The notes beneath the pieces are model-generated. The model did not search any database, had not been told where the DNA came from, and worked only from the letters and a program-made list of their open reading frames with translations. Source: Pirellulaceae bacterium (GTDB taxonomy: Bacteria > Planctomycetota > Planctomycetia > Pirellulales > Pirellulaceae). From it: a stretch of 64,000 bases of DNA. This document shows positions 8,284-16,848 of the stretch, piece after piece; position 1 is the stretch's first letter; every line of letters starts with the position of its first letter. Where the stretch lies: positions 1-64,000 of the forward strand of contig JAHDXO010000020.1 of assembly GCA_023382975.1 (NCBI GenBank), written 5' to 3'. The translations under genes and the position numbers were made by a program.

Positions 8284-9729
8284 ATGGCGCAACCATTCGA
8301 ACGACGCAAATTCCTGCAAGGCGGACTGGCGACGGTGGCCGCGATGGGAGCGGCCCGATGCGTGGCCAATCAGCCGTACTCGGGGAGCGGACCCGAGGCA
8401 TCCGTCCGGGAACCGGCACGGGAAGTGCCTGTCGCCGACTCGACCGATGTCGTCGTATGCGGGGCAGGGCCGGCGGGCGTCGCGGCCGCGATCGCGGCGG
8501 CTCGCTCCGGCGCCAGTGTGCGATTGATCGAGACGCACGGCCAACTGGGCGGAATCTGGACCACGGGCTTGCTGTCCTGGATCATCGATGCTGGAAACAA
8601 GGGCGGGATCATGGAAGAGATCGCCCAGCGGATGAATCAGCGCATGGAAGTTGTCGGCGGTACGCCTTGGAACCGTCGCGGCTCGATGCCGTACGACGTC
8701 GAACAGATGAAGTTCGTGCTTGAACAGATGTGCGCGGAGGCGGGGGTCAAGGTTCGGCTGCATACCCGAGTCGCCGCGGCCGTCAAGGAAGATGGTCGCG
8801 TCACGCATTGCGTGACCGAATCCAAATCGGGACGCGAGGCATTCGCAGCTCGAGCCTTCATCGACTGCACCGGCGACGGCGACTTGGCCGCGCTGGCCGG
8901 TTGCGGCTTCGATTTCGGCCGGCCTGTCGAGGGCCCCGGTGCGGCGGGCGTTGAGCGGGCGGGCGAAACGCAACCGTTCAGCCTGATGATGTTGATTACC
9001 GGGATCGATGCGCAGGCAACGGCCGACTACTACGAACGCGAGGGCCGAGCCTGGGCCGAGCCCAAGGACGCGTTGATGGCCCAGTTCCAACGTGCCGGAT
9101 TGTCGTCGTCCTATGGGCATCCCACCGTCTTCAAGATCCACGAGGATTTGTACGCCTGGATGATCAACCACGAATACGGGTTTCGGGGAATCGACGCCCA
9201 GCAAGTGACCGACGCTACCTTGCGCGCCCGGGCAGAACTGCATCAATTGGTCGACGCCCTGCGTTCGCTGGGCGATCCTTGGAAGAACATCAAGATCGTC
9301 GCCACCGGATCGCAGATCGGCGTGCGCGAGGGGCGTCGCATTCACGGTCGATACACGGTGTCGCTGGACGATATGCTCGCAGGCGTCCAGCATGCCGACG
9401 CCGTCTGCCGCGTCACCTTCGGACTGGATGTCCATTCGACGAGCCAGCAACACTCGACGGGCATCGAACGCCATTCCTTGCCCCGCAGAACCCAGCCTTA
9501 CGACATCCCCTTGCGCGCCTTGATCGCCAAGGATGCCGACGCGCTGTTGATGGCCGGTCGCTGTATCAGCGGCGACTTCCTGGCCCACTCCAGCTACCGC
9601 GTCACGGGAAACGCCGTCTCGATGGGCGAGGCGGCGGGCGTCGCCGCCGCCACGGCAGCCGGGCAAGGTTGTTTGCCGCACGAGGTCGCGTGGAACGATG
9701 TGGCTGCCAAGCTGACACATCCGAAGTAG
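8284..9729 (+). CDS. Tat-exported FAD-dependent oxidoreductase
   Basis: A 481-residue FAD_oxidored-family flavoprotein. The N-terminus has a twin-arginine signal (RRKFLQGG followed by a hydrophobic stretch), so the folded holoenzyme is expected to be exported. The FAD-binding Rossmann motif is VVVCGAGPAGVAAAIAAARSG (about residues 57-77), followed by QLGGIWTTGLLSW. A second conserved nucleotide block, ARAFIDCTGDGDLAALAG, lies near residue 200. The C-terminus has the LLMAGRCISGDFLAHSSYRVTG block typical of the family. The start is supported by AAGGAG seven bases upstream. Substrate unknown. Planctomycetes carry many such enzymes near sulfatases and glycosidases, but none is adjacent here. Confidence 0.88.
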   Translation: MAQPFERRKFLQGGLATVAAMGAARCVANQPYSGSGPEASVREPAREVPVADSTDVVVCGAGPAGVAAAIAAARSGASVRLIETHGQLGGIWTTGLLSWIIDAGNKGGIMEEIAQRMNQRMEVVGGTPWNRRGSMPYDVEQMKFVLEQMCAEAGVKVRLHTRVAAAVKEDGRVTHCVTESKSGREAFAARAFIDCTGDGDLAALAGCGFDFGRPVEGPGAAGVERAGETQPFSLMMLITGIDAQATADYYEREGRAWAEPKDALMAQFQRAGLSSSYGHPTVFKIHEDLYAWMINHEYGFRGIDAQQVTDATLRARAELHQLVDALRSLGDPWKNIKIVATGSQIGVREGRRIHGRYTVSLDDMLAGVQHADAVCRVTFGLDVHSTSQQHSTGIERHSLPRRTQPYDIPLRALIAKDADALLMAGRCISGDFLAHSSYRVTGNAVSMGEAAGVAAATAAGQGCLPHEVAWNDVAAKLTHPK

Positions 9730-9939
9730 TTATTTGTGGTATTGCAAAATATTCGGCGGTGGCATATTCTTGCAGAAACTTCAAGAACCGGGCATTGCAA
9801 AGGCGGCGAAAGTCTTGGTATACTCGGTTCCGGTTTGTCCTGTTGCCACAGTTCCGTCGGCCGTTGGAACACAACGTGTTCGGTTCGATACAGGCGGCAG
9901 CGGGCCGTCGTGTCCCTCTTGAGTAACGGAGATCTAGCG

Positions 9940-10275
9940 TTGGGTAAGAAATTGTATGTGGGGAATCTGAGCTACGGCGTCAGTAGTTCGGATCTGGAAG
10001 AGATGTTCTCTTCCTACGGCTCTGTGCAAAGCGCGCAGGTGATTTCGGATCGTGAGAGCGGTCGCAGCAAAGGCTTCGGCTTTGTGGAGATGGGTAGCGA
10101 CGACGAGGCGCAAGCTGCTATCCGTGCCTTGAACGGCCAGGAGCATGACGGTCGTCCGTTGACCGTCAACGAGGCTCGCCCGCGCGAAGATCGCGGCGGC
10201 GGCGGTGGTGGTGGCGGTCGCGGATCGCGTGGCGGCGGCGGCTACGGCGGTGGCGGGCGAGGTGGACGCTACTAG
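9940..10275 (+). CDS. RRM-domain glycine-rich RNA-binding protein
   Basis: A 111-residue protein starting at TTG 9940, chosen because GGAGAT at 9928-9933 sits at good spacing and the RRM begins right after it. RNP2 is KLYVGNLS and RNP1 is KGFGFVEM, the two RNA-contacting strands of the single RRM (residues about 3-80). The C-terminal tail is glycine and arginine rich (repeats of GGGG and RGG type). Such proteins occur in cyanobacteria and planctomycetes and are often cold induced; they bind RNA and may act as chaperones. The frame remains open upstream to 9736 but that part has no homology I recognise. The gene ends at a clear terminator. Confidence 0.9.
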   Translation: MGKKLYVGNLSYGVSSSDLEEMFSSYGSVQSAQVISDRESGRSKGFGFVEMGSDDEAQAAIRALNGQEHDGRPLTVNEARPREDRGGGGGGGGRGSRGGGGYGGGGRGGRY

Positions 10276-10320
10276 GATTCTCGCAGCGCGGCTGACGTTC
10301 GGAATCGAAACGAACATTCA

Positions 10321-10354
10321 CGCCCCGGAGACCACACGGTTTCTGGGGCGTTTT
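10321..10354 (+). terminator. Rho-independent terminator after RRM gene
   Basis: CGCCCC (10321-10326) pairs with GGGGCG (10345-10350), extended inward by a G-T, G-C and A-T pair, followed directly by TTTT. It lies about 45 bases after the RRM gene stop on the plus strand. Confidence 0.8.
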
Positions 10355-10445
10355 CGTTTGCCAAGGGCGATTTTCGGGCTAGATTTCTTCGGTGAGTTGC
10401 CTTTTCACAGCATCCCCATGTCCGCCCATTCGTCAGGAGCATCCG

Positions 10446-11651
10446 ATGGCAGCGAATATCCTCTTTGCCGCGTGTCTGGTCGCAACGAGCACTCTCGGGC
10501 AGAATCTGTCCCAGACGGTCATCGACCAGCAGAACGAGAACTTCCGTAAGAGTTGGAACACCGATCTGATTTGGACGTTCGACCAATTGCCTACCGAAGG
10601 GACGGTTCCGGAATACCGCGTTCCGTACTCAGGAAACATCTATCTGGACCGTCAAGGCGGCACGGTCGACGCACTGCGAAAATACGATCAGACGTTCCAC
10701 GCGGGCGACCTCAAAGCGACTCGACACGAGCAGTGGGACACCACCGCTTATCAGAAGACCTACTACCGGACTCGCCGCGTTGGCCTGTTCGGTTCGACGT
10801 CGGTTCCCGTTCGGGCAACGCCGCACTGGCACGGGCACTGTAATGGTTGGTCGGCCGCGTCGATTCGGCATGCCGAGCCGCAGAACCCGGTGGTGCGAGA
10901 CGGAGTGACGTTCACACCGGCGGACATCAAGGGTCTGCTGGCGGAACTCTACATGTACCAGGACACCTTGAACATCGGCGGGGAATACGGCGAGGTCCAC
11001 GCGGCCGAGTTGCACGTCGCGCTAGCGAATTGGATCGGGCGTTTCTCGCATCCGATCGCGATGGAGGCAGATCCCGGCAAGGAAAAATGGAACTACCCCG
11101 TCTACGGCTACGCCAGTTCGTTCCATCGCCAGGGCAATCGCGTCGAAGTCAGAACGAACATCCGCTACGCCTACTTCTCCGAGAAGGAATTGGACAAGAG
11201 CCCGCGGCTTTCCAAGACCAAGTATTTCCACTACCAGCTCAACCTGAACCAGAACGGCGACATCGTCGGAGGAAGCTACTACCGCGACAGCACGCGGATC
11301 GATCTGTTGTGGTTGCCCATCGCACCCGTCAGCCCCGGCTTGAAAGGCAACGAGCGCGGCAACCCGCATGTCGATGTCGACAAGGTGTTGGCCATCTGGC
11401 GTGAATCCGTGCCGGACGAGCTGGTTGCCAAATGGATCCGATTCCACGACGCGCACGACGTGCCTGGAGAACAATCCGCCCCGGAGACCTTGGTTGCGGG
11501 GAATGATCCGGCCACCGAAGAAATGCCGTCGGAGCGTCCGAGCGGCGAACCGAGCAGCGAACCGCGTAACGAAAACGTCCCGGTATCGCCACCCAGTCCG
11601 CTGCTGAACAACTCGTTGCTGGGAACTGCCGAGACCGACGTCGACCGGTGA
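10446..11651 (+). CDS. Secreted transglutaminase-like protein (TGase elicitor type)
   Basis: A 401-residue protein with a short N-terminal hydrophobic segment (ILFAACLVATSTLG) acting as signal peptide. Around residue 132 is HWHGHCNGWSAAS, the pattern of a catalytic cysteine followed by GW, as in the transglutaminase-elicitor family known from Phytophthora and found in some bacteria. Candidate catalytic His and Asp lie in the later HAAELHVAL and YGYASSFHRQGN regions, but I cannot assign them. The last 60 residues are proline, serine and glutamate rich and probably disordered. I start at ATG 10446, since the upstream 18 codons run against the signal peptide. It likely crosslinks or cleaves proteins in the envelope. 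Family assignment is moderately sure. Confidence 0.7.
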   Translation: MAANILFAACLVATSTLGQNLSQTVIDQQNENFRKSWNTDLIWTFDQLPTEGTVPEYRVPYSGNIYLDRQGGTVDALRKYDQTFHAGDLKATRHEQWDTTAYQKTYYRTRRVGLFGSTSVPVRATPHWHGHCNGWSAASIRHAEPQNPVVRDGVTFTPADIKGLLAELYMYQDTLNIGGEYGEVHAAELHVALANWIGRFSHPIAMEADPGKEKWNYPVYGYASSFHRQGNRVEVRTNIRYAYFSEKELDKSPRLSKTKYFHYQLNLNQNGDIVGGSYYRDSTRIDLLWLPIAPVSPGLKGNERGNPHVDVDKVLAIWRESVPDELVAKWIRFHDAHDVPGEQSAPETLVAGNDPATEEMPSERPSGEPSSEPRNENVPVSPPSPLLNNSLLGTAETDVDR

Positions 11652-11948
11652 TTCCTCTCGCCGGATCGACCCTGCGGAGTTCGCATGGGATCGACCTCGG
11701 CGCCGATGGTAGCAGTGACAGCGGTTGATGGACCTCAAGGTTCGTCGACCGAGCAGCGGACTCGATTCCAACCTCGTTTCCCGAGACACCGCGAATCGTC
11801 TTGAGTCGCACGCGGCTTTCGCGTACCATCCCGCCGCATTTTCCTTTCGGTTGGCCGGTTCCGTCGTGGTTCGTGGACCCCGTGTCTGCGCCAAGCCCTC
11901 TCGAAGATTGGCTAGCGGGGAATCCGGTTGCGGTGAAAGAGTGGCGGG

Positions 11949-12437
11949 ATGGTTGATTTCGAGATCCAGCGATGCAGTCGCCGTTGTGCAAAGACGGAGC
12001 ACGAGTTTGCGCCCGGAGAAGTGTTCTATTCGGTGCTGGTCTCCGAAGGGGCGGAGATTGTGCGGTACGACTACTGCCAAGCGGCTTGGGACGGTCCTCC
12101 GGCCGAGGCGATCGGCTGGTGGCGTTCGCAGATGCCCGAGGCCAATGCGCGCCGCGCGAACTGGGCTCCCAACGACGTGATGCTGGATTATTTTCTGGAA
12201 CTGGAAGCTCAGCCCGGCAAGGAAGACGTGCGGTACATCCTGACTCTGTTGATGATCCGGCGGCGAGTGCTGAGGTTGGAGGATTCCGAACTCGACGAAA
12301 ACGGCGTGGAAAAAATGGTGGTGTTCTGCCCGCGGAACGAGACGGAGTACCACGTTCCCGTCGTATCGCCCGGCCCGGAGCGAGCCAAGGAGATTCAAGA
12401 CGAACTGGCAAGACTTCTGTTTGCCGATGCGGCCTGA
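11949..12437 (+). CDS. Conserved hypothetical protein, possible planctomycete family
   Basis: A 162-residue cytoplasmic protein. It starts MVDFEIQRCSRRC and has a DYCQAAWDGPP block followed by a helical region (IGWWRSQMP, APNDVMLDYFLELEAQP, RYILTLLMIRRRVLRLEDSE) and FCPRNETEYHV near the end. I do not recognise a characterised family; the pattern looks like a protein conserved among planctomycetes. The cysteines near the N-terminus (CSRRC) and the later C could bind zinc, but the evidence is weak. It lies about 60 bases upstream of a lipoprotein gene on the same strand, so the two may be co-transcribed and functionally linked. Confidence 0.7.
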   Translation: MVDFEIQRCSRRCAKTEHEFAPGEVFYSVLVSEGAEIVRYDYCQAAWDGPPAEAIGWWRSQMPEANARRANWAPNDVMLDYFLELEAQPGKEDVRYILTLLMIRRRVLRLEDSELDENGVEKMVVFCPRNETEYHVPVVSPGPERAKEIQDELARLLFADAA

Positions 12438-12496
12438 TGCGGAGACTCCCGACACGGTAAACGCTCAGCGGTAGACCATTGGACAAGGACGCGATT

Positions 12497-13483
12497 TTGA
12501 GACTCCCCCGGTCGTCAGCCTGGTTGCTCGCGGTAGTGCTGATTTCGGCCAGCGGCGCCAGTTGTCCGACCCGCCAACCTCCCGGCGTGGCGGCCCCCGC
12601 TGCGTTCACCGCGCCTCCGACGGTCGCGGACGTGCTGCGAGTCGTCAACGGCAACAATTCCCGGATCAGCCAATTGCAGGCCGACAACGCTCGACTTTCC
12701 ATCCAGGGGGTTCCGCCGATGCGGGCCAGTGTGGCGCTTCAGCGGCCTCGCGATTTCCGCTTGCGAGCGCAATTCGTCGGACTGGGCGAAGTGCTGGATC
12801 TGGGCAGCAATCAGGAACTCTTCTGGGCGCTGATCGATGCACCGCAAATGGCAACCAACGTCCCGCGAGGAATCTACTACGCGCGGCACGACCAGTACCT
12901 TCCGGGGCAAGCTGCGGAGATTTTGCCGATTCGTCCAGACTGGCTGGTCGATGCCTTTGGGCTGCCGATCTTCGATCTGGCCCACTCGCATGAAGGGCCT
13001 TGGCAGCGAGGCGCCGAGCAGTTGGAGATTCGTTCGCGCATCCCAACCCCGGCCGGTGAAACGGGCAGGATCACGGTCATTCATGCGACCTACGGCTGGG
13101 TGCTGGAACAACACACCTACGATCCGCGGGGCCAATTGATCGGATCGTCATTTACGTCGAACCACCGCTACTATCCGGAGATCGGTGTCTCGATTCCGCA
13201 CCGCATCGAAATCCGTTTGCCGCCTCCGGGCCGCTCAATTCAACTGGAGATCGACTCCTACTCGATCAACCAGTTGCGAGTAGATCCCAGCCAGTTGTTC
13301 GCGATGCCTAGCTATCCGGGGTATCCGATGTTCGATCTGGCGGCGCCGAGTGGCATCGCGCCTCCCGCCGGAGCACCGGGCCAAGCGCCCGCGATGCCCT
13401 ATCCGGTCCAATCGCCCGTCGAGCGGTATCCGATGACTGGATTCCGGCCTCGATACCGGGGCTATACGACCAACCGCCAATAG
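12497..13483 (+). CDS. Putative envelope lipoprotein
   Basis: A protein of about 328 residues starting at TTG 12497, preferred over the TTG at 12479 because AAGGA lies seven bases upstream. The N-terminus is a signal sequence (SSAWLLAVVLISASGASC) ending at a cysteine that could be lipidated, though the lipobox is weak. The body contains VADVLRVVNGNNSRISQLQ and then beta-rich segments (ASVALQRPRDFRLRAQF, YGWVLEQHTYD, HRIEIRLPPPGRSIQLEIDSY), suggesting a LolA-like open barrel that handles lipid or lipoprotein; this is inference. The tail is Pro/Ala rich. The gene follows the 162-residue hypothetical gene closely. Confidence 0.7.
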   Translation: MRLPRSSAWLLAVVLISASGASCPTRQPPGVAAPAAFTAPPTVADVLRVVNGNNSRISQLQADNARLSIQGVPPMRASVALQRPRDFRLRAQFVGLGEVLDLGSNQELFWALIDAPQMATNVPRGIYYARHDQYLPGQAAEILPIRPDWLVDAFGLPIFDLAHSHEGPWQRGAEQLEIRSRIPTPAGETGRITVIHATYGWVLEQHTYDPRGQLIGSSFTSNHRYYPEIGVSIPHRIEIRLPPPGRSIQLEIDSYSINQLRVDPSQLFAMPSYPGYPMFDLAAPSGIAPPAGAPGQAPAMPYPVQSPVERYPMTGFRPRYRGYTTNRQ

Positions 13484-13561
13484 GCACCGAGCCCCTCGCT
13501 TGTCATAATACCCGCGGGGCTACTTACCGTTTTGGGGTCTTTTCCAGGTGATTGCGCCGGG

Positions 13562-14458
13562 ATGCTATCGCAAGTTCATATTGTCTGCTTTGCCGCCAGC
13601 TATTTGGTTGCGTTGGTTCTGGAGGTTTCGCGGCTATTCCTGCGAGTTTCCGTCCGCACCATTGTCGGAATCGGGTTCACCGCGGCGGGGCTCTCTGCCC
13701 ATACGATTTATTTGGTACTGCGCGGCAGCCGGGATGCGGCAGACAGTCCGCCGTTATCGAGCTGGTACGATTGGTTGCTGTTGGCTGCCTGGGGCGTAGC
13801 GGCCGTCTATTTGGTCGCGGCGATCCGGCGGCCGCAGGCGGCGCTGGGCATTTTCATGCTGCCGGTCGTGCTGGTTCTGGTTGGGGTGGCGCACTTGTTT
13901 CGAGACGTTCCGCCGTTTCCCCGAGAACATGCACTGACGGCTTGGAGCATGATTCATGGCATCGCCCTGCTGTTGGGGGTGGTCGCAGTGACTCTGGGGT
14001 TCGTGGCCGGGATCATGTATCTGGTGCATTCGTACCGGCTGAAGCATAAGCTGCCACCGCGTCAAGGTTTACGGCTTCCCAGTCTGGAGTGGCTTCAACG
14101 AGCCAACCGGCAAGCGTTGATCGTTTCTCCCTGCCTGGTGGGAATTGGTCTGCTGTCCGGCGTGGTGATGAACTTGCTGAAAAGCGAGCAGGGGATGGGG
14201 TGGAGCGATCCGGTGGTCTGGACTTCGGGGGTGCTTCTGGCCTGGCTGGTCCTGGTGCTCATATTCGAGATGACGTACAAGCCGGTTCAGCAGGGGCGCA
14301 AAGTCGCGTACCTGACGGTTGCCAGCTTCGTGTTTCTGGCGTTGGTGCTGGCGATCGTGTTGCTGGTTCCCTCGGGCCATGCCAGCGTCCCACCGCACAA
14401 CGCGGCGCCGCCCGCGTCGGCCGAGCGGCCGGCCGGGTGGGACGGAGGCGGGCGATGA
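13562..14458 (+). CDS. Cytochrome c assembly (CcsA/HemX-like) membrane protein
   Basis: A 298-residue integral membrane protein with about eight hydrophobic segments, of the CcsA/HemX-like family. It contains the conserved HALTAWSMIHGIALLLG and later YLVHSYRLK regions. Members either help deliver haem for c-type cytochromes or, as HemX, modulate glutamyl-tRNA reductase. Its stop overlaps the hemA start (ATGA at 14455-14458), the classic hemX-hemA arrangement. I start at ATG 13562 with AGGTG upstream; a TTG at 13532 would add ten unlikely residues. The tryptophan-rich WWD haem loop of full CcsA is not obvious, which favours a HemX-type role. Confidence 0.82.
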   Translation: MLSQVHIVCFAASYLVALVLEVSRLFLRVSVRTIVGIGFTAAGLSAHTIYLVLRGSRDAADSPPLSSWYDWLLLAAWGVAAVYLVAAIRRPQAALGIFMLPVVLVLVGVAHLFRDVPPFPREHALTAWSMIHGIALLLGVVAVTLGFVAGIMYLVHSYRLKHKLPPRQGLRLPSLEWLQRANRQALIVSPCLVGIGLLSGVVMNLLKSEQGMGWSDPVVWTSGVLLAWLVLVLIFEMTYKPVQQGRKVAYLTVASFVFLALVLAIVLLVPSGHASVPPHNAAPPASAERPAGWDGGGR

Positions 14459-15729
14459 AATTGCAGATGATCGGCTGCAGTCATCATAACTCGCCGCTTG
14501 AAGTGCGGGAGCGTTTGGCGTTTTCGCCCGACCAGATGGAATCGGCGCTGAACCAGTTGCGCCAGCAGTTTCCAGATTCCGAATCGGTGCTGATCTCGAC
14601 CTGCAACCGCGTCGAAGTCTACGCGGCGTCGGACATCGACGCGAGTTGTCCTTCGCACCACGAATTGGTGGCATTTCTGGCCGGATTCCACGGATTGAAT
14701 CCGATGGACATCTTCGACTCGTTGTTCGAGCGGACGGGGGAGGACGCGATACGGCACCTGTTCACGGTCGCTTCCAGCCTGGACAGCATGGTCGTCGGCG
14801 AGGCTCAGATCCTTGCTCAGGTGAAACAAGCCTACGAATTGGCCCGCAACGCCGATACGGCGGGACCGCTGACGAATTTCGTGTTCCAGGCGGCGATTCA
14901 CGTAGCCAAGCGGGTCGCGAACGAGACGGCGATCAATCAGCGGCGAGTCAGCATCCCCAGCGTGGCCGTGTCCGACTTTGCGGCCCAAATCTTCGAGCGG
15001 TTCGACGATAAGCGAGTGCTGGTGATCGGTGCGGGCGAGATGGGCGAAGAGACGCTGCGGTATCTGCGGGACGAAGGCGCGCGGGAGATCACCGTCTGCA
15101 ACCGCCACAGCGAGCGAGCCATCGATCTGGCCCGGCGAGTCGGCGGTCACCCCGCTCCGTGGGAAAAGCTGCACGAGGTGATCGTGGCAGCCGATCTGGT
15201 GATCGGCACGACCGGTTCCAACGAGTGGATTCTGACGGCAGACCAGTTTCGGTTGATCCATCAGCAGCGGCAGCAGCGGCCGATCTTCATGCTCGATCTG
15301 GCAGTGCCTCGCGACTTCGATCCGGCCATCGGCGATTTCTTGGGCGTGTACCTGTACTCGATCGACGATCTGAAGCAGGCTTGCGAGGCAAACCGGCGGG
15401 AACGCGAAAAGGAATGGCCCAAGGCGGAGCGAATCATCGAGACCGAGACGCTTCGCTTCATGGCTGAACTGAACCACCGCGCGACCGGCCCCACCATCAA
15501 ACGGCTGCGCGAGCAGGCCGACCGACTGCGACAGGAGGAACTGCAGCGGTTGCTGAACAAACTGGGGCCGATCGACGACCGGACCCGCAACGAGATCTCT
15601 CGATCGTTCGACCGGCTGGTCAACAAACTGCTGCACCCTCCGCTGGAATCGCTGCGGGACGAAGCGCGCAGCGGCTCGCACCACGGCCTCCTGGAAGCGC
15701 TCGTCCGACTGTTCCAACTGAAAGACTGA
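14455..15729 (+). CDS. hemA: Glutamyl-tRNA reductase
   Basis: A 424-residue glutamyl-tRNA reductase, which reduces the glutamate on tRNA-Glu to glutamate-1-semialdehyde, the first step of C5 haem synthesis. The catalytic cysteine is C50 in LISTCNRVEVYA, the same number as in E. coli. The middle has the NADPH-binding motif VLVIGAGEMGEETLRYL, and the tail is a dimerisation helix region (TIKRLREQADRLRQEEL). The start codon overlaps the stop of the upstream CcsA/HemX-like gene, implying translational coupling of haem synthesis and its membrane partner. The length is normal. Confidence 0.96.
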   Translation: MKLQMIGCSHHNSPLEVRERLAFSPDQMESALNQLRQQFPDSESVLISTCNRVEVYAASDIDASCPSHHELVAFLAGFHGLNPMDIFDSLFERTGEDAIRHLFTVASSLDSMVVGEAQILAQVKQAYELARNADTAGPLTNFVFQAAIHVAKRVANETAINQRRVSIPSVAVSDFAAQIFERFDDKRVLVIGAGEMGEETLRYLRDEGAREITVCNRHSERAIDLARRVGGHPAPWEKLHEVIVAADLVIGTTGSNEWILTADQFRLIHQQRQQRPIFMLDLAVPRDFDPAIGDFLGVYLYSIDDLKQACEANRREREKEWPKAERIIETETLRFMAELNHRATGPTIKRLREQADRLRQEELQRLLNKLGPIDDRTRNEISRSFDRLVNKLLHPPLESLRDEARSGSHHGLLEALVRLFQLKD

Positions 15730-15742
15730 GAAAGGATTTTTT

Positions 15743-16726
15743 GTGAAACAGGTTCTCGTCACCGGCGGCGCCGGATTCATCGGATCTCACTTGACCGAAG
15801 CCCTGCTGGCACGCGGCGACGCGGTGACCGTGGTCGATGATCAATCGACCGGCACGTTCGACAACCTGGCGGCCGTACGGGACCATCCGCGGCTGAAGTG
15901 TATCGAGGGCGACATCGGCGATCCGAAGCTGGCCGCCCGTTTGGCCGCGGATGCCGAACACGTGTACCACTTGGCGGCCGCCGTCGGCGTGGCCCTGGTT
16001 GCTCGCCAGCCCAAAGAGACCATCGAACGGAATATCCATCCCACCGAGTTGCTGCTGGATGCGCTGGTCGAGCGTTGCCGGAGCGGCGATTCGGTGAAGT
16101 TCTTTCTGGCCAGTACCAGCGAGGTCTACGGCAAGAATCCGAAGGCCACGTTCCACGAGGAGGACGACCTGATTTTCGGCTCGACGACTCGCGCCCGCTG
16201 GTCCTACGGCGCGTCGAAAGCGATCGACGAGTTCCTGGCGCTGGCCTGTCACCGCCAATACGGCTTGCCGGTCGTGATCGGGCGGTTCTTCAACGTCGTC
16301 GGTCCGCGCCAATCCGGAGCGTACGGCATGGTGCTTCCCCGATTCGTCGATGCGGCGCTGGCGGGCCGCCCATTGACCGTCCACGACGACGGCCGCCAAA
16401 CCCGCTGCTTTGCCCATGTCCGGGACGTCATCGTCGCCGTAACACAGTTGATGGAGGCACCGGATGCCGAGGGTCGCGTGTTCAACATCGGCAGCGACCA
16501 GCCGGTTTCGATCGTCGAGTTGGCTCAGCGGGTGATCGCCGCCACGGGTTCCGCGGCGTCGGTCGAATACCAAAGCTACGCCGATGCCTACGACGCCGAT
16601 TTCGAAGATATCCGCCGCCGCGTTCCGGACTTGACGCGGTTGCAACAGACGATTCCTCACCGAAATCACTACGACCTGGATGCGATCATCCGGGCGGTGA
16701 TCGACGCGAAGACGAAACAACCGTGA
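15743..16726 (+). CDS. NAD-dependent nucleotide-sugar epimerase/dehydratase (SDR)
   Basis: A 327-residue extended short-chain dehydrogenase starting with GTG 15743, preceded by AAAGGA. The NAD-binding motif is VTGGAGFIGSHL at residues 5-16, the catalytic Ser/Thr region is FFLASTSEVYG, and the YxxxK pair is in YGASKAIDEF. The RFFNVVGPRQ and GMVLPRF blocks are typical of UDP-glucose 4-epimerase, dTDP-glucose dehydratase and UDP-xylose synthase relatives. Exact substrate cannot be told. It starts 13 bases after hemA, so it is co-transcribed with it. It probably supplies sugars for surface polysaccharide, like the nucleotide-sugar dehydrogenase at 28-29 kb. Confidence 0.88.
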   Translation: MKQVLVTGGAGFIGSHLTEALLARGDAVTVVDDQSTGTFDNLAAVRDHPRLKCIEGDIGDPKLAARLAADAEHVYHLAAAVGVALVARQPKETIERNIHPTELLLDALVERCRSGDSVKFFLASTSEVYGKNPKATFHEEDDLIFGSTTRARWSYGASKAIDEFLALACHRQYGLPVVIGRFFNVVGPRQSGAYGMVLPRFVDAALAGRPLTVHDDGRQTRCFAHVRDVIVAVTQLMEAPDAEGRVFNIGSDQPVSIVELAQRVIAATGSAASVEYQSYADAYDADFEDIRRRVPDLTRLQQTIPHRNHYDLDAIIRAVIDAKTKQP

Positions 16727-16747
16727 CGCCGTTCATCGTGGCGGAAT

Positions 16748-16792
16748 TTACGCTTCGGCGTTCGGCGTTGGAGTGTACGCTTCAGCGTGCGG
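16748..16792. repeat. Two copies of an 18-bp motif
   Basis: TTACGCTTCGGCGTTCGG at 16748-16765 and GTACGCTTCAGCGTGCGG at 16775-16792 match at 15 of 18 positions, offset by 27 bases. Each contains a small inverted repeat (CGCTTCRGCG). They sit in the 122 bases between the epimerase and the GspE-like gene and may be a repeat family. Confidence 0.45.
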
Positions 16793-16848
16793 TTTGAGAA
16801 AGGAAATCGCCGATTTGAATCCTCTTCAACGTACGGAACGCTAAACCA

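Noticed and set aside
8278-9720. 480-residue minus-strand frame opposite the Tat flavoprotein gene
   Set aside because: Shadow of a gene with a clear FAD motif and signal peptide on the plus strand.
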